Assembly (NCBI GenBank): GCA_023375675.1
Contig: JALQBC010000055.1
Coordinates: forward strand, 148,168-212,167
Length of the DNA stretch: 64,000 bases
Reading direction: 5' to 3'
Source of the DNA: Cytospora piceicola
Lineage: Eukaryota; Ascomycota; Sordariomycetes; Diaporthales; Cytosporaceae
Shown here in pieces: positions 46,607 through 58,981 of the stretch. Under the pieces are notes generated by a model that ran no database searches, was not told the origin of the DNA, and saw nothing but the letters and a program-made list of their open reading frames with translations. The translations under genes and the position numbers were made by a program. The stretch's first letter is position 1. Every line of letters begins with the position of its first letter.

Positions 46607-47470
46607 TTACTTGAATGCCAAAACATCTGTATGTACCCCGGTGTGCCAGGCATCCTCATCAGCGATCCACCTTTGTAGCACAGCCTTGACCTCCTCAAAT
46701 TCATTTTCTGTGCTTCCGTCCTTGAGGAATGCTTCTTTGTGTCCCGGCCGTTCCACCCTTTGCAGGGCGATTCTGCCAAACCATTCTCTCTTCTCACGAC
46801 CGGAGATCACGCGCGTAGATGCCGAGATGGTCATCTTGTCCGTCTCAAACCCGGCTTTTCGGAATAACACTGGCACGTCACCGCCAAGAGGCTCTGCAGT
46901 GCCAATTGTCGCCTTGACCATCTTCTCAAACAAAACTTCCTTCCCCTGCGTATGGGAGCTCGGATACCAGTGATACCCGGACACGTCCCTTGTTGCCACC
47001 ACACCGCCAGGCTTGAGGACGCGACGAATCTCCCGCATCACTGCGATAGCTCGTGTGATACCTCCATCCCCGGAGATAAGGTGAACAAAGGTCTGCCCGG
47101 AGTAGACAGCGTCAAAACTCTCCTTCTCAAACGGAAGGCCTTGAAGTACATCCAGCTCCTGAAATCTGATCTCCCCGATTTGTCTGTGGTGCGGTGCGGC
47201 CTTTGCCTTCACGTCGTCCGCGTGCTTCTCGGCTAAAGCGAGGGAGACGACAGAAATATCAACGCCGATAACACACCCCTTGGAAGCAACCTGAGCGAGA
47301 CCGACGGTGATACTTCCGGGCCCACAGCCAATGTCCAGGATCATGGAGGTTGCTTTAAGGTGTGGGAGGAGGTGTGCTGCGTCAGTGGCTGCTGTCCGTT
47401 GCTGCAGAGCGTTGATTATGCCTTGAGAGTAACCATGCTTATATACCTGGCTCCGAGTTGAAGCCATCAT
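46607..47470 (-). CDS. SAM-dependent methyltransferase (UbiE/class I)
   Basis: Single exon; from the ATG at 47470 it gives 287 residues. Motif I is MILDIGCGPGSITVGLA at about 43-59, followed by the acidic strand VIGVDIS, motif II FDAVYSGQTFVHL, and the post-motif segment EIRRVLKPGGVVATRD. The preceding KHGYSQGIINALQQRT is typical of the small-molecule C-/O-methyltransferase family that includes UbiE and cluster enzymes. The frame runs 51 codons further upstream, but that part shows no family similarity. No membrane segment is evident. Substrate is unknown; it is about 9 kb from the PKS cluster across unrelated genes, so cluster membership is not claimed. Confidence 0.9.
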   Translation of the reverse strand: MMASTRSQVYKHGYSQGIINALQQRTAATDAAHLLPHLKATSMILDIGCGPGSITVGLAQVASKGCVIGVDISVVSLALAEKHADDVKAKAAPHHRQIGEIRFQELDVLQGLPFEKESFDAVYSGQTFVHLISGDGGITRAIAVMREIRRVLKPGGVVATRDVSGYHWYPSSHTQGKEVLFEKMVKATIGTAEPLGGDVPVLFRKAGFETDKMTISASTRVISGREKREWFGRIALQRVERPGHKEAFLKDGSTENEFEEVKAVLQRWIADEDAWHTGVHTDVLAFK

Positions 47471-49410
47471 GATGATATAGCAGGTGTCGAGACTGGTTTT
47501 CTCAACGTTGATGGTGCACTTGGATATGTGGACATCTGGAATACAAAATCTGGGCCTACCGGGGCTTACCATATTTGTCAGCTGACAAAGACCCAGAGAT
47601 GCATATGGTAACATTGGCGGCAATCATCTGCTGTGGCTTTCTTGTAAGAGCTACCTAGGTAACCACCGGTCTTCAACCAATGTGTCACCTGGGCACCGAG
47701 GAAAGATGTGCCAGGACCTCAGGGGCTTCTATATTTAAGCATGTTGTATAGCGTACTAGTCAAATGGGCGTGTATATCTCCAAGATCTCCATTTACGCTT
47801 GGTGATACCTAGGTAGACATACCTAATATCATTTTCCCTATCACAAAGGTACTCAGCCAAGCAGGAAGAGGCATCCATTTGCAGGTAGACCTACCTTAGG
47901 TAATAGACTCTGGGGTTAATTCTGGAGCACCTCGGACCCTGCAATCTAGGGTGGGTTTCGGGGCCGTGCTTCGTCGGCAGTCCCTGGTGACATCCTAGGA
48001 GCTCCATTTTATCCCCAGGTAGTACAATCACCGAGGGGTAAGCTTGACCGTCAGTATGAAATATGCTGGGATGGACCAGGTCAAGAAGTAATGGAAACTG
48101 ATGGCAACATCAGGACTGGACTTGTGCTTTGTGGCGATGAGCATGACACCAATTTTCCTATCGAAATGTCGCAAATCAGATTGACTTCAAGATGAGCATA
48201 TGGATATCTCATATGTATATATATATATATATCCAGAGCCGAGGTTATGTCAAACAGTATCAATCTTTGCGAGCACTTGAGACGAGTGCAGGCAGCAAGT
48301 AATTCATTAATAGTCCGGCCACTGCTAATGAAACCACCCAGTGCCAGCGCAGATGTCATAGCAAGTAACGAGGATGATTGCAGGTGCCTTCCAAGAAATC
48401 TCACATTTCATGGCACAATCCAGAATACTGAAGCCGTCATCCTTCAATCTCGGTTTGCAGGGGCCACACCCAGTGCCTGCAGGTAAGCCCATGTCGAGTT
48501 GTTTCGATGCATACGGGATGTTTCGCCAAGACATGACAGGCGTTCCCTAAATTCAGACGAACAAATCAGACTCAATGTAATTTTGCATCATCTGGCCTTG
48601 GCGTCTAAGTCCTATCCGTGGTGCGCGGGAGTTATGGTGTTCCCCAAATGTTCTCCAGATGTTTCACCATTCCATCCACCTGGATACCGGAGTTGACTGC
48701 AATCCTCCAGCGTTGAGATTGAACAATCTACAATGAGCCACACATCTGCACGGTCAACGCAGGCAACTCAAAGGTATCATTCAACTCGATATGTCTTATG
48801 AGAGACAGAAAACGTGCCCACTCGCCGTATTTTCCACCCATTCGCTTTTAGCTGAGAAGAAAGGCGTAATTCTAAACGAAGGGGCCTGGCCCCGAGCCAA
48901 AGGTATTTATCTATCTATCATTTGAGGCGGAGACTCCTTGTTTCTACTTACCCCAGTATGCAATACAAAACCTCCGAATGGTCCCAAACCTTGAAGCCCC
49001 TGAATATTCCCCCAGGATTTTCATCCCTGGGTTTCGGGACGACTGCGACGACATGGTAATTTACCTCACACGAAACAATTAGGCCGGGTGCCAGCAACGA
49101 TAGTGATATAGCATATACACGTATATATATATGTATATACGTCCCCAGAATGCCGTCGAACAACTTTTTCGTGGCCTATCTCTGACAGCACCATCTTCGT
49201 TGTATTGCTCTTCTTCATAATTTTCAGAGTCGCCGCTAGTTCGGTACTTCCCTTCATTTTCGCTGGATTTTGGCCTGGCATTTCGTTCTTTCTTCCAAGA
49301 TCACAGGTTGACTCCAGGAGAGCTAGGCTGTGCCGCTCTACATTGTGAATATCTCACTTTTGTTACTTTTCCCCCCTAGAATTCCATTAACACAAAACTC
49401 TTACTCCACC
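47471..49410. other. Long intergenic region, no supported gene
   Basis: About 1.9 kb with exact TACCTAGGTA copies at 47652-47661 and 47806-47815, a near copy at about 47893, (TA)n tracts at about 48215-48232 and 49121-49139, and no gene-like frame. The right end is the promoter of the cellobiose dehydrogenase gene. Confidence 0.4.
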
Positions 49411-51917
49411 ATGCGTTCCACAATCGCCAAATCGACGGCCCTCGCCTTGCTTGCTCGCACTGCTGCTGCTGCAACAGTTGCGACTGCGTATACAGACCCT
49501 AACACGGGGATTGATTTCCAGACTTACTTCGCCAGCGATGTCAATTACAGCTTTGGTCTTGCTCTCCCGGAGACAGTAACAACCGATTTTATCGGTCAGT
49601 TAGTGACGCCGCTTACAAACTCGGCAGGATGGGTAAATTATGATTGTTCCCGTTCGAGGTTAATGTGCTTATGCTAACTTGTATCTTTGTTTCGTCTGGG
49701 GTTTCGCTTGGAGGCGCTATGGTCAACAAGCTGTTGATATGCAGTTGGGCGGATATATCGGGTGGAGTTGTATCCAGCTTAAGGCAGGCTACTTCTTACG
49801 CAAACCCCAACGTGTTTTCCAACTCAAGTGTCAGCATCCTGCCAATTGCCAATGGCACTTTCACCAACAGTACTCATGTGTCATATACCTTCCTCTGCCA
49901 AGGATGCATCCTAGGAGGTACAACAACGTTCGCTGCTACGGATGAGACACCTGTTTTCGGATATGCAGTCTCTTCTTCGGATCCTACGGACGTTACAGAC
50001 CCTGCCACTGCTCTGACTTACCACGATGCTGGATTTGGTGAGTTTGGAATTGTGGCAGCCTCTGCTCAGTCTGCCAACTTCGAATTTTGGGCATCTTGGG
50101 CCTCTGCTGCCACCACAACCACGACTCCTGTTTCTGGTAGCAACTCGACGATTCCTGCCAGTAGCAACAGCACCACTTCAGCTCCAATCATTTCCAACGT
50201 TACCTACGATGTGATTGTTGTCGGCGGAGGTCCTGCCGGTATCATCGCAGCCGAGCGTATCGCAGAGGCTGGCTCAAGCGTCCTGCTGATCGAGAGAGGC
50301 CCAGCAAACACAGTTGAGCTTGGCTCGACTGAGGCTTTGTCGTGGAACAGCAGCCTGACACCATACGACGTCCCAGCTCTCGGTAGCAGCTTGACCTCCG
50401 TGTCCGGTGTCAAGATGTGCAGTGACACTGCTTCCACTGCTGGTTGTCTCCTTGGTGGCTCCAGCTCCATCAACGGAGAGAACTTCATCCACCCTCCGGA
50501 GCACGACTTTGAGAGATGGCCCACGGGTTGGAAATGGGCCGATATCAGCGATGCTGCTGATCGCCTGTATGAGCGTAACCCCGGAACCACCCAACCATCC
50601 GCTGATGGTGTATACTACAATGACCTTGCCTACGAAGTCGTGTCTTCCTACCTCAGTGCCCAGGGTTGGAGCGAGGTCGACTCGATCCAGTCGCCCAACG
50701 AGAAGCATATGGCCTACTCTCGCCCTGCATGGTCCATCTCTAACCACCTCCGTGCTGGTCCTGCAAGGACTTACATGCCTCTTGCACAGCAACTCGATAA
50801 CTTCACACTGAAGTTGGGCACAAAGGTTATTCAGGTCAAACGAACAGGCAGCAGCATCACCGGTGTTTTGGTTGAGCTTGAGGATGGCACCCAACAGGTC
50901 ATCAACCTCAAGTCAGGGGGCAAGGTTGTCCTTGCAGCTGGTGCCCTGTCCACTCCTCGCATCCTCTGGAACTCGGGTATCGGCATGTCTGATGCTCTTG
51001 AGATTGTGCAGAGCGGCTCCACGGGTGTCGAGCTTCCTGATGAGGCTGACTGGATCAGCTTGCCTGTTGGCCACAATCTCCAGGACCACGCCCAGCTTCC
51101 CCTGCAGTTCACCACGGCGGCCAACTTCTCTGCGTACGACTTCTCTGGAGTCGCAACCGACCCCGTCACCTCCGACGTGCAACTGTTTAATCAGGGCTCC
51201 GGTGTAATGACGCAGGCCGCCCAGAGAATGCACCTGTGGACCTCTGTCAACGGTACCGATGGTCGCACCCGCTACCTCCAGGGCACTGTCAGCGCAATGA
51301 AGGATGGTACCGTCACCTCCAAGGTCTTCCTCACCCACGGTTCCACCAGCACCGGCGAGCTGGGTATCACCGGCTCCGGAAACACCGTACTGAACACTCA
51401 GCCTTGGCTGGCCGACGAGGCGGATAAGACTGCATTCTCTGACTTTATCCAGTGGTGGCTCGACATTACGAACGGTACCGTCACCGTCAGCAGCAACAGT
51501 ACCATGCATATAGCCGCCACTGGAGCGACACCCGAGTCCCTCATCTCAAGCTCCCTGGTCAGCGGAGACCACTGGGTTGGAAGCGCCAGGATGGGAGCTG
51601 ACGATGGACGGAGCAATGGCACCGCCGTCGTAGACACCGACACCAAGGTGTACGGAACCGACAATCTGTTCGTTGTTGATGCTTCGATTCATCCCGACCT
51701 ACCCACCGGAAACACCCAGGCCATCATCATGATCGTTGCCGAGCAGGCCGCCCAGAAGATTGCCAGCTACGAGGTATCTTCCAGCAGCAGCAGCGCCACC
51801 ACAAGCAGCGCCGCGTCAACCACCTCGTCTGTACCCAGTGGAGGCGAATCCTCGGTCTCGTCTTGTGCGCTGAGGGAGAGAAATGCCCAAGGTCAAGTCA
51901 TCCGTCGTCGTTACTAA
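49411..51917 (+). CDS. Cellobiose dehydrogenase (cytochrome AA8 + GMC dehydrogenase AA3_1); possible splice defect
   Basis: Exon 1 (49411-49632) encodes a signal peptide and the start of the cytochrome domain; the remainder is open from 49644 to 51917. The heme domain has GVSLGGAMVNKLL (Met ligand) and TYHDAGFGEFG (His ligand). After a Ser/Thr linker, the flavin domain begins with VIVVGGGPAGIIAAERI and ends with the GMC active-site His in GDHWVGSARMG and Asn in LPTGNTQAI. The C-terminus is a Ser-rich tail without CBM1. CDH oxidises cello-oligosaccharides outside the cell and feeds electrons to lytic polysaccharide monooxygenases. The expected intron starts at 49633 (GTAAAT) with a GCTAAC branch site at 49673-49678, but the acceptor reads TTTCG, not TTTCAG, at about 49694. 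As read, the two parts cannot be joined in frame by a normal intron. Confidence 0.85.
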
Positions 51918-52230
51918 ATGTCTTTACTGCCGTTGTGATGTATGGGGCATAGTACTTCTGGCTGTCAGTCTTGATAACAGGCAAGAGAAAGATGATTTTC
52001 TGTTGTATATAATTGAATCTTGAGGATCAGAGGTGCTACCGATGTACAGTTTTTTTTAAGTGTTCATTGCTACCTCGGGCTCTCTCAAGTAAGCCGAACC
52101 CGAGTCGAAATAGATGACATCCTTCTCATGAGTGAGACCAATGTACATATGCATCCCACCATAATTTCACAGTGCGTAATCAATCGTGTTTGCGACGTTC
52201 CTTAACGAGTTTCCCGGACATCTCACAGCT
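51918..52230. other. Convergent spacer
   Basis: About 310 bp between the stops of the CDH and CE16 genes. Nothing supported. Confidence 0.4.
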
Positions 52231-53472
52231 CTAGAAAAAGATGCCCTCCCATGCCGCTGCAACCTCCTTCGCCACAAGCTTGTTTATAGCGATCCCAGGA
52301 TGGTAATCGTTATACCATAAACAACTAGTTCCATCAGAGTTGTAGCATGTAGCATTTGGTGCTCCATAAGCCGTTGGATCATCTATAGCGGTCTGGAACG
52401 CGATCGATGTATTTATGATCTTCGCCGTGACACCGCTGTTCACTGACGTGAAATTTGCAAGCCCAGATGCCAGCATATCATTATACTCCGTTATGATAGA
52501 GGCCTCCTGATCTCGAACATCGTTCGAGTAAACAAGCATTTCCGGGGTCTCGTTAATTGCTGATTGGCGTTTTGTCAGCGTGAAGATCATCTTCCAAATG
52601 TTTCTGTTCACAGACTTACGGGGACAAGTTGAGAGGAAGAAGTTCCGCGCTCCAGCATTGTAAATAATCTGAAGTTCCTCAAAGTAACGAGAAATTACTG
52701 CATCCAAGACATTGGTGACATTGCTAAGCCCGTAAATATTACCAACATCATTCACGCCGATCCAAACACCCACAAGTGTATTTTCGGCCGTCCAGGGGGC
52801 ATAACTTGGGTGAGACGCAATACTCTCGCTGAACTCGCCCACTTGGTCGACAAAGCTGAGGACACTAGGTTCATAAGGCGTCACGAGGTCCGAGTCGGTA
52901 GTAGCGCCGCCATAGGCGAAGTTGTAAGAGAGGAGTGTGGAGTCGTTGAACTCGGAAACCAAGAACCCGACCCAGTTTAGACCACCGCTGACCGTCCAAC
53001 CCGGCAGAGGGGGGTTTCCCAGCGGGTTACCCGCGGATGGCTTGGTACTGTTGACATCGAAGCCTGTCTGGGAGTATGAATCGCCACTATTTTTACTGTA
53101 AGGCTGACGTCAAGCCTCCATTCCTGTCGCTGGGAGTACTCACAATGTGATGAGGTACTGCACCCCAGTGGCTGTACTGCTTGGAGATGATGAAGTGCTC
53201 GTGGCAGTTGCTGACGTCGAGGTAGTACGAACGGATGACGATGTCCCCGGGACACATTGGTCTATAATCAGGCCATATAATCAGTACAGGTCACACGAGT
53301 CCCTGTCATCTGGTCACTCACAGTAATATGGACTATATGATGTGCAAATAGCGGCTGTTGTGCACACAGTGGATCCAGTGTACCCAGTCCCTCCGCATTG
53401 GCCATAGATTGGCACATCTGCCCACGCGAAGGCGGGAAACAGCGTAGCGAGCCAGGCAAGTTTCGGGGCCAT
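52231..53472 (-). CDS. CBM1-linked carbohydrate acetylesterase, CE16 / GDSL type
   Basis: Exons 53472-53322, 53261-53144, 53086-52620 and 52559-52231 give 354 residues. A signal peptide (to about 18) is followed directly by a fungal cellulose-binding module, [17 protein letters not shown] to YYYQCVPG, then a Ser/Thr linker. The catalytic domain starts at about 84 with [17 protein letters not shown], in which Ser93 is the GDS nucleophile. Further blocks are GLNWVGFL, the N-containing [11 protein letters not shown] and the C-terminal DYHPG with Asp330 and His332. This order is that of CE16 acetylesterases, which remove acetyl groups from the ends of hemicellulose oligosaccharides. It is convergent with the cellobiose dehydrogenase gene, in line with a shared plant-cell-wall role. 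Confidence 0.92.
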
Positions 53473-54037
53473 GACTGGAGATTCACAGTGATCTGGACGA
53501 TGTCAAGTCTTAGATTTGTAACAAACTCGCCAAGTAACGAAGTGTATCTCAGATTCTGGTTAGGAATTGTGACTTACATCCCGTCAAACTCTTAAGGGCC
53601 GGATAGCAGCCTTAGGAAAGACACTCCACTGAGCGGCGCTCTCGAAGTTCTAAAGGTAGATATGGGCTTCTAACGTTGCTTTTTCGAGTCCAATGTTGAT
53701 GATTCATCGGTGGCTGATCCCCCGACTGGTCATACAGGGTCTACTCGGAAGAAGCTGACCGTACTTTTTCAGGCTAAGCGGCCCTCAGAACCGGCAACCC
53801 CAGGTGCCAACATTATCATCCCCGGGGGAAGTCCCTGGGCACTGCAGCTGTTGCAACTCTCACCGTTCAACTTTTCCAACAGGACTTTCAGAAGCCGTAC
53901 TTTTGACATATTTCATGGGTCCTATAAGTCCATCCGCACCAATGAATCTGCCCTTGTGCCTCCTTGGAGGGCCAAGGGGTAAGCAGGGGGCCCTGGCAAG
54001 CCCCTATCTTCCTGGATATTAGTATGTTAGTAATAAT

Positions 54038-54107
54038 TAGCCTATTATATAATCAAGCTGATTAGCCTACATAGCCTATTATAAAATTAAGTTGATTAGT
54101 CTATATA
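54038..54107 (+). repeat. Two-copy tandem repeat, about 34-bp unit
   Basis: Two adjacent copies of a unit with the core AGCCTATTATA and GCTGATTAGCCTACAT / GTTGATTAGTCTATAT. The differences are C-to-T/G-to-A type. Confidence 0.7.
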
Positions 54108-54728
54108 GACGGAGTTTAGGTTCCGCTATGGAGAAGTCGGAATCCCCAAGCAAGCAGAGATAGTACATGAATATAGGCAGAAGGGCTTAGATCTCATGAC
54201 GATTTCTATTCTGCAGACTGTCATTGTATTTGATTCAGTTTCATTTCACCCATACAGTTCAATATAATGGGGGTGGAACGGCAATGCAGCACGGAAACAG
54301 AAGCGTTCAGATGTCAGAAATAGGGTATCACTGAGATCCATATGTCGATTGAAACCAACACGGATCTAGTGGTGCGACTTGCCGAAGGGTCCTAGGGATT
54401 CTACCGGGATAATTCAATGTAACCCTCAACATTTTCACCTTAATTCTACAGTGAATAAGTTTATATATGTCTGGGCTCCCCCGTATTTGTTACTCGTTAC
54501 CTCCATGGGGAGTCGTTGGATTACCCTAGGGTAAACCCCCGACAGTAAGCTCTTCTGGAGCTAGAGCTTATGCGTACTCGCGTCCACATTCAAAACTATT
54601 GATTGGTTGCTTGTCTCGTCGGTACTCACCTCCCAGCACATCGTTCGTAAGACATTTGTACTAAAATTATTTCCATGAGCTCTTCAATACGTTGGAGTAA
54701 CTGAACTGACGACCTTCTGTATTATAAC

Positions 54729-54883
54729 TACAGTGGCGACCCCCTATATGGCCCATCCAAGCCACCCACTTTTGATATAAGGGACATATGCTATATAGGG
54801 GTAAGGGGTCACATATATCATCAGCCAATCCATCCACTGAATGTATATCATATACCAAAGGCTTATGCTATATAGCCACTGTA
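54729..54883. mobile_element. MITE-like element, copy 1
   Basis: A 155-bp element flanked by TA on both sides. The left end CAGTGGC and right end GCCACTG are perfect inverted repeats, and the terminal repeat continues imperfectly. No coding capacity. The interior matches copy 2 at 60166-60317, including ATATGCTATATAGGGGTAAG. TA target duplication and CAGT ends suggest a Tc1/mariner-type parent (inference). Confidence 0.75.
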
Positions 54884-56884
54884 TAAGTTGTTCAGAAGGC
54901 TTTCAATCTTCAGACCTGGATCCTGGGGGCGGGGGCCAGAAGTCCGAGTGTACTTAGAGCCAGCTCTGTGGCTTGTTGACACAAACATCCCTTCAAATAC
55001 ATCATCATATCAGTAGAAATGAGACTCCTAACATCTTAGACCTGATACGGGTTCTGGACGAGTCATTACCTGGCCTCGGTGCTTATATTTGTCGCCACGG
55101 GATCATTCGGAGTCACGTAAACATCGACTGGTGGCCGGTGGTAACACGCCATGATCCAAAGTGGCCGAAAACCAACGACTGGTAGTCAGTGAGGTCTCCC
55201 CAGAATAGTCAAGTTCCGGGTGTTCCAATGATGCCAATTTGGAACATCCAAAGCCAAAAAGGGGTAGATATTTTGCACGTCATAGCTCGATCCTTATTGG
55301 TTGCCAGTCTACAATGCTTCTGCGTGCGCGGTGAAACAACGCGGCTCCTGCTTTGCATGGCCTTCAATGTTATCGAGATTAGTGTCAAGTCAGGGCACCA
55401 GAGTTCATTGTATGCAATGGGCTGAGACATGGCCTAAGGGAGGCTAAGACGCCGCCTCGAAGTCTCAGTGGTTCAGACTAGTGTCAGCAAGTCGTTTCAG
55501 CCTCTTGAAGAGTCGTGTCTTCCTCCCGGATCAAGTATCATGTGTCCAATAAACAGAGGTCCGGGTCATTGATGTCTAAAGTTAATTCGAGAACTGTGCA
55601 GCCTAAAACCCTAGAAGACGGGCTCTGATCGCGGGTATTCCGTTCGCAACACAATGAAGTCTAGCATTTGCTCGCGTATGATGCAGCTCTATCTGTTTCC
55701 ATTATTCATCAATTAACTCTCGAGCACTTTCAATGTAACACCGGTACTCATTCATTGTCTCAACAACACATTACATATAAGCCTCACGCAGGCGGTCAGT
55801 GTCTGAGTCTCACTGGAACACGAACTCAGGAGAACCCGCTTCATCACTGGGATCCATGTATACATACTGGTCGGTGAGGGATGATTCTGACAAGCTTTCC
55901 ATGTGGTCTAGATTGCTGAAGGCCATGACAGGACGGGGACAAATTAGAAGTTCTATGTGTTTTCATGCTCCATCGACTTGTTGTCCATGAATCAGGGAGA
56001 AAACCCACCGTGTGGATTGGGGAGGTTGGTAGATGTGTCCATAAATCTTCAACCGAGACCAATCTGACCGTTGTACAGATGTGGAAGCACAAGAGTCGCA
56101 AGACATTTGTGTTCTAGAGCATTTACTACCCTAGCTCTCTAGTCTGATGGAACGTTCCATGAACATTGACTCTCCAGAGAGCTGGACATTCGGATCAGGA
56201 AACAAGTGACGACTGCAACGCCAGGTGGTCTGCTATAGAGCTCCAAGTATACGTCAATATGGAACCCAGCCTCTCCGGATAGAACCTAACTACTCCGCCA
56301 TTTCAGACGGACCAACAAGCGCCAAGAACCGCGAGTGGGGGATCCACCCAATTAAGCTTACATAGAAGAACAAGGAATGCTTCACAGATCTTGCCTAGGA
56401 TTGGCGGGATCTTTCTAGCGTTGACACGCTTCCCCACACAACCAAGGGAGCCAGGGGCTTTGAATACGAGCTCGGAACTCGGTAGGCTCGGAGCATTGCC
56501 CACCAAACGGCTCAACGTCGGCCGCCACGGAACACCACACTACACCACAGACAGAAACTGGTAGCTCACTGACGTGATGGCAGCCTGGTGGGTCCCCCTC
56601 CTTGCAGGACAGGTGATTTGCCAAGCATCCGGGGAAGCAGCTGACAAGTGTTCCTCTCGAGGGGCCCGTGTTGACGGCTTGGGAGGATAGAGCTGATGTT
56701 CGTGTTGAGAGATCGTCGGTCCTGGGTACGAGCCATCACTACGTCGCCTGCAGGTCATGACGATGAAGGAGTGAGGGAGGAGGGGACGATGGCATGAGCT
56801 GACAGCTCTGACCGGGGCGGGAACGAGTTGATGCATGTGTCTCTCGTGTCTGCACGTCTCCTTCTCACCATGGTCGTCGATGGG

Positions 56885-56894
56885 TATATATAAG
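56885..56894 (+). promoter_or_regulatory. TATA box of the first small secreted protein gene
   Basis: TATATATAAG about 155 bp before the start codon at 57048, at the edge of a normal-composition promoter. Confidence 0.5.
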
Positions 56895-57047
56895 GTAGAG
56901 ATCGCGCTGATTCCAAAAGGTTGACATCCTGATATCATCCAAATCATTCCAACCCTCACACAGTCAGAACATCAGTCTACTCGTTCCGTTAGGTCCATCC
57001 CGTCCAAAAAACATATCCTTCGGACAGATCAATATCAAGCACACAAA

Positions 57048-57491
57048 ATGCAGTTCACCACCATTCTCGTCTCGGCCCTCCTCTCCGCCACTGGCCTGGC
57101 TGCCCCTACTCAGCCCAGGGCCGGCGCCGTCTCCATGATGGCCGAGGCATCAACATGGACCATCACGGGCCTGTCGCGTGTCTGTAACGCCGCAGACACC
57201 AGCTGCACTTGGGCTTTCGGCATCAACAACGGCACTGGCACCACCGCTTGCACCGAGGTCGTCACTGGATCCCCAGCCTCGCAGACCAACGGTGGACCCG
57301 CCACCTGCGGAGACTACACCGTCACTTCGGGCTGGTCCGGCCAGTTCGGAGCCGGCAACGGCTTCACCACCTTTGCCGTCGTCAACCATACTGCTGGCCT
57401 GATTGTCTACCCTGCCTACACGGACAAGCAAGTCGCGGGCGGCGCTGTGGTGACCCCAGACCAGAGCTACACCCCCCAGGCTCTTCCTTAA
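57048..57491 (+). CDS. Small secreted protein, four cysteines (147 aa)
   Basis: Single exon. A signal peptide (MQFTTILVSALLSATGLAAP) precedes a mature protein of about 128 residues. The first conserved part is STWTITGLSRVCNAADTSC, with a C-x6-C pair, followed by a beta-rich, Gly/Thr-rich body with the other two cysteines in TACTEVV and ATCGDY. The C-terminus is PQALP with no GPI or membrane signal. The layout resembles small fungal apoplastic proteins and effector-like families of beta-barrel type, but no family can be named with confidence. A strong TATA box precedes it. A protein with similar cysteine layout is encoded 1.9 kb downstream. Function unknown. Confidence 0.82.
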   Translation: MQFTTILVSALLSATGLAAPTQPRAGAVSMMAEASTWTITGLSRVCNAADTSCTWAFGINNGTGTTACTEVVTGSPASQTNGGPATCGDYTVTSGWSGQFGAGNGFTTFAVVNHTAGLIVYPAYTDKQVAGGAVVTPDQSYTPQALP

Positions 57492-58981
57492 ATCGCCCAA
57501 CCTGCGTGGAGGTTACGAAAGTGACTGTGGAGGGAATCAAACCTGTATCAGAACAAGTTCGACTTTCTGGTTTTTTCTGAAAGGCTGTTCCAAGGGTTTG
57601 CAAGGCGGACCAGGAGGTTGTCCAGGGAAAATGAATCGAGGTGTTGAGATGTAATTAGCGAACATGCGGCAGATTTTAATGTCAAATCACTACTGTGTAA
57701 CTGCAAACATATGGTACATGACGTTCCTCATCTTTGGTGATATGATAACTCTTTGTTGATGTGCCTGTGCCTGGCACGTAAGGGTACGTAGCGAAATGGC
57801 AATTATTAGGGTAGACAGAATGTGTCTTTCAGCATAACTCTTGAGGATGTGTCAGCCACCAGACATAGTCAACTCCCCAAAACCTGTTATTTGGGTTTAC
57901 TTGAACAGCAAGAACTTGTTAAATCAAAGTTTATAAGTGGGAAACAGACGGGAGGTACAGGGGTAGGACTAAATAATTATCCGGGTGACCCCAGACTAGG
58001 TATATACAATAGGTGGGCCTAGGATCCCCACTGCAGCCCCTAAACACGGGACTGCCATTGTTCGGCTGATGGTTCGGTTATACTCCTTGATCACTGCATG
58101 GAAACGGACAAGCCGATCACAGGCAGGATCTGTGGCTGTAAACATTATGCTGTGGGGACCACCACATGTGCAGTGATGGAAGAGACTACCAAACTTCGCT
58201 TCTGTCAAGAGAAATTTTGATGTGCTGTTCCGAACGAAGCATGAGGTCAAAACAGAAGGATCCAAAGCTCGCGAAACGGTTACTTTGTTGATAAGATGTC
58301 CGAAGGATCGGCGCATCGTGCGGTTGCCCAACATATGGAATCCGAAAAAGTAGATATTTTACGGCATTGTTGGTACATGTCGATATTGAAACCTTCAGGT
58401 AGTGCACAGTCCAAAAATAGGTTCGGACTTTAAGCCTCACCGGGTATGCAGGTATGTAAGGCAAACCTGCATAGTTGGGCTGCTGGCAGACTGGCAGACA
58501 GGGCAGACCGGGTTCCGAGACGCGTGATATGATTTCATTGTGACTCCCTCTACCACGGCGATGCCTGTCGACGACTGTCGATCGGTGGATCATAACCCAG
58601 TCCTCGGCGGCCACTAAAAGTCCGCCGACACCGATTGTAGAATCCCAGAGGCCAACTGCGCTGCTGCACAGGCCAAAAAAGAACAAAAAATACGAATGTT
58701 GCATCACCATTAATATGGAGACCTCCAGTTGTCGCGGGACCGTGGCGGGCCCTTGGCGGGACCTTGGCGTGTACACAGCCTCATAATCGGGGCAATTCGG
58801 CAAGGAACCTTAGAGAATGCTTTCGAATATAAGAACGCAACTGCTGTTCAGATGTTCACAATTCTTATCCGCTCAATATCATCCAACAATTCCCATCACA
58901 TTCACCTACCAACTCCAGAACCATCTTTGACTCTCTACATTCGGTTTCTACACACAACGTACAACAAACAAAACCGCAAAC
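57492..58981. other. Spacer between the two small secreted protein genes
   Basis: About 1.5 kb. Open frames on both strands lack features. Three copies of an 11-bp GCGGGACCTTG-like unit lie at about 58736-58769. Confidence 0.4.
58825..58833 (+). promoter_or_regulatory. Possible TATA element of the second small secreted protein gene
   Basis: GAATATAAG about 150 bp before the start codon at 58982, at the same distance as the TATA box of the first gene. Confidence 0.35.

Larger units (their letters stand above)
53473..57047. other. Long gene-poor region
   Basis: About 3.6 kb without a supportable gene. It contains an approximately 34-bp tandem duplication at 54038-54107, one MITE-like element at 54729-54883, and many short, unrelated open frames. 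The right end is the promoter of the first small secreted protein. Confidence 0.45.

Noticed and set aside
46607..47470. Methyltransferase as a member of the PKS cluster
   Set aside because: It is about 9 kb beyond the cluster's right edge with unrelated genes between, and the PKS already has its own MT domain.
50274..51509. Antisense frames of 198-206 residues
   Set aside because: Shadows of the cellobiose dehydrogenase coding sequence, with no family features.
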